The notes under the pieces were generated by a model. That model was not told where the DNA came from, did not search any database, and saw only the letters and a list, made by a program, of their open reading frames with translations. This document shows positions 6,072 to 6,720 of a stretch of DNA of 6,720 bases, one piece after another. Every line of letters starts with the position of its first letter. Position 1 is the stretch's first letter. Origin of the DNA: Bacteroidales bacterium (GTDB lineage Bacteria; Bacteroidota; Bacteroidia; Bacteroidales; GCA-2748055); the NCBI GenBank assembly GCA_023135025.1, contig JAGLTY010000123.1, positions 1 to 6,720 of the forward strand. Reading direction: 5' to 3'. Both the position numbers and the translations under genes were made by a program.

Positions 6072-6695
6072 TTAATCCTTTTCAATTTCAATACCAAACA
6101 CCGTCATGATTTCATGAGCTTTGTTCAGGTTTAATTCTGTCAGCAGGTCTTTATCATTCTGGAGATTCAGATGCTTTAGCTTATTTAATATGTCTCTCCA
6201 GGTGGCCGGATCTTCATTGCAAATGATCGTAAGGAACTTTGCCATATTGGGCAGAGTGTTTTGCGGAATGACATCTTTGAGTTTCTCAATAAAGCCCAAT
6301 TCGTGAAGAATCGCCAGTTTCAGGTTGATCTCATCAATCTTCCCAGGCATATCCCTATCATCCTCCACTGGAATCTCCAGCTCCACCTGGGCTCTCAGGT
6401 ATTCCATCAACTTCACATTGTAGGTGAGGTCGACCATATCGTTGTAGATGGCGTACTCTTTAAAAAATGTGGAAGCACTTGATTTCTTGTTGAAGTAGTG
6501 GTAGATATCTTCCAGTTTGAAATAGTTTACGAAAAGGTACTTCCAGTTTTCGGAACGTTTGTCTTCGAGCAGACTCCGGTGCCTCTCAATGTACATGGAA
6601 GCGTTAGAGTAGTAGGTGGCAAGAAACTTACTCTTCACATCGATGTTCTCTTCGTTGTCGAACAGAAACCTCTCTATCCTACTGATCTCATTCAC
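6072..6695 (-). CDS. Protein of unknown function upstream of the SiaC-like gene (207 aa)
   Basis: I do not recognise this protein. It is soluble and appears mostly helical, rich in Asn, Asp, Glu, Lys and Leu, with no signal peptide, membrane segment or cysteine motif. Aromatic-rich helices fill the N-terminal half (FLATYYSNASMYIERHR, YLFVNYFKLEDIYHYFNKK) and Leu/Lys helices the C-terminal part (LAILHELGFIEKLKDVIP, DILNKLKHLNLQNDKDLL), consistent with a helical-bundle adaptor. It stops nine bases before the SiaC-like gene. The start chosen is GTG at 6695, preceded four bases upstream by GGGGGAG and overlapping the stop of an upstream frame as GTGA. The frame is, however, open to the right edge of the window, so a longer protein beginning outside cannot be excluded. 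Its position suggests a role in the same signalling pathway. Confidence 0.7.
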   Translation of the reverse strand: MNEISRIERFLFDNEENIDVKSKFLATYYSNASMYIERHRSLLEDKRSENWKYLFVNYFKLEDIYHYFNKKSSASTFFKEYAIYNDMVDLTYNVKLMEYLRAQVELEIPVEDDRDMPGKIDEINLKLAILHELGFIEKLKDVIPQNTLPNMAKFLTIICNEDPATWRDILNKLKHLNLQNDKDLLTELNLNKAHEIMTVFGIEIEKD

Positions 6696-6720
6696 CGCTC
6701 TCCCCCTGGATGAACCATCG
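6692..6720 (-). CDS. Possible 3' end of an upstream gene
   Basis: The last nine complete codons before a TGA at 6694-6692 read MVHPGGER in the frame that ends inside the GTG start of the 207-residue gene (sequence GTGA). A four-base overlap of this kind is typical of adjacent genes in an operon. With only nine codons visible the product cannot be named, and the alternative is that the downstream frame itself extends further right and this is non-coding. Confidence 0.3.

Overview
The window is a dense, ordinary-looking stretch of a bacterial chromosome in which every supported gene lies on the minus strand. I find no tRNA, rRNA, CRISPR array, insertion sequence or phage gene. The best guess for the host is a member of the Bacteroidota with an anaerobic or microaerobic lifestyle. 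The reasons are the weak or absent Shine-Dalgarno sequences, promoter-like elements of the TTG / TAnnTTTG type, twin-arginine-exported Gfo/Idh/MocA and sugar-isomerase-like proteins in one operon, and a rubrerythrin/rubredoxin oxygen-defence pair. This is inference from gene content, not from a marker gene.

Read in the direction of transcription (right to left), there are four or five units. (1) 6720-5691: the last codons of an unseen gene, a 207-residue protein of unknown function apparently starting at GTG, and a SiaC/DUF1987 family regulatory phosphoprotein. (2) 5578-2314: a very tight four-gene operon with overlaps of 4, 8 and 11 bases. It encodes a Tat-exported Gfo/Idh/MocA oxidoreductase, a DinB-fold metalloprotein, a Tat lipoprotein of the sugar phosphate isomerase/epimerase (xylose isomerase-like TIM barrel) superfamily, and a small four-helix membrane protein. 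(3) 2241-974: a flavin reductase-rubredoxin fusion (high-molecular-weight rubredoxin, Hrb type) followed 11 bases later by rubrerythrin. (4) 907-650: an 85-residue orphan protein. (5) 540-1: the N-terminal 180 residues of a GntP-family gluconate/organic acid permease that runs off the left edge.

How they may work together: the Hrb-like protein can pass electrons from NAD(P)H through flavin to its rubredoxin domain and on to rubrerythrin, which reduces hydrogen peroxide. This is a self-contained peroxide-detoxifying pair. The four-gene operon looks like a sugar or glycoside modification cassette with two of its enzymes outside the cytoplasm. The SiaC-like protein points to a phosphorylation-controlled partner-switching pathway whose kinase and phosphatase would lie to the right of the window.

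Intergenic DNA is short (about 109 bases at 541-649, 66 at 908-973, 72 at 2242-2313 and 112 at 5579-5690). It holds only candidate promoters and one AT-rich hairpin, and I see no convincing intrinsic terminator. I do not see a clearly new biological system. The parts most worth a second look are the overlapping four-gene operon and the unrecognised 207-residue partner of the SiaC-like protein.
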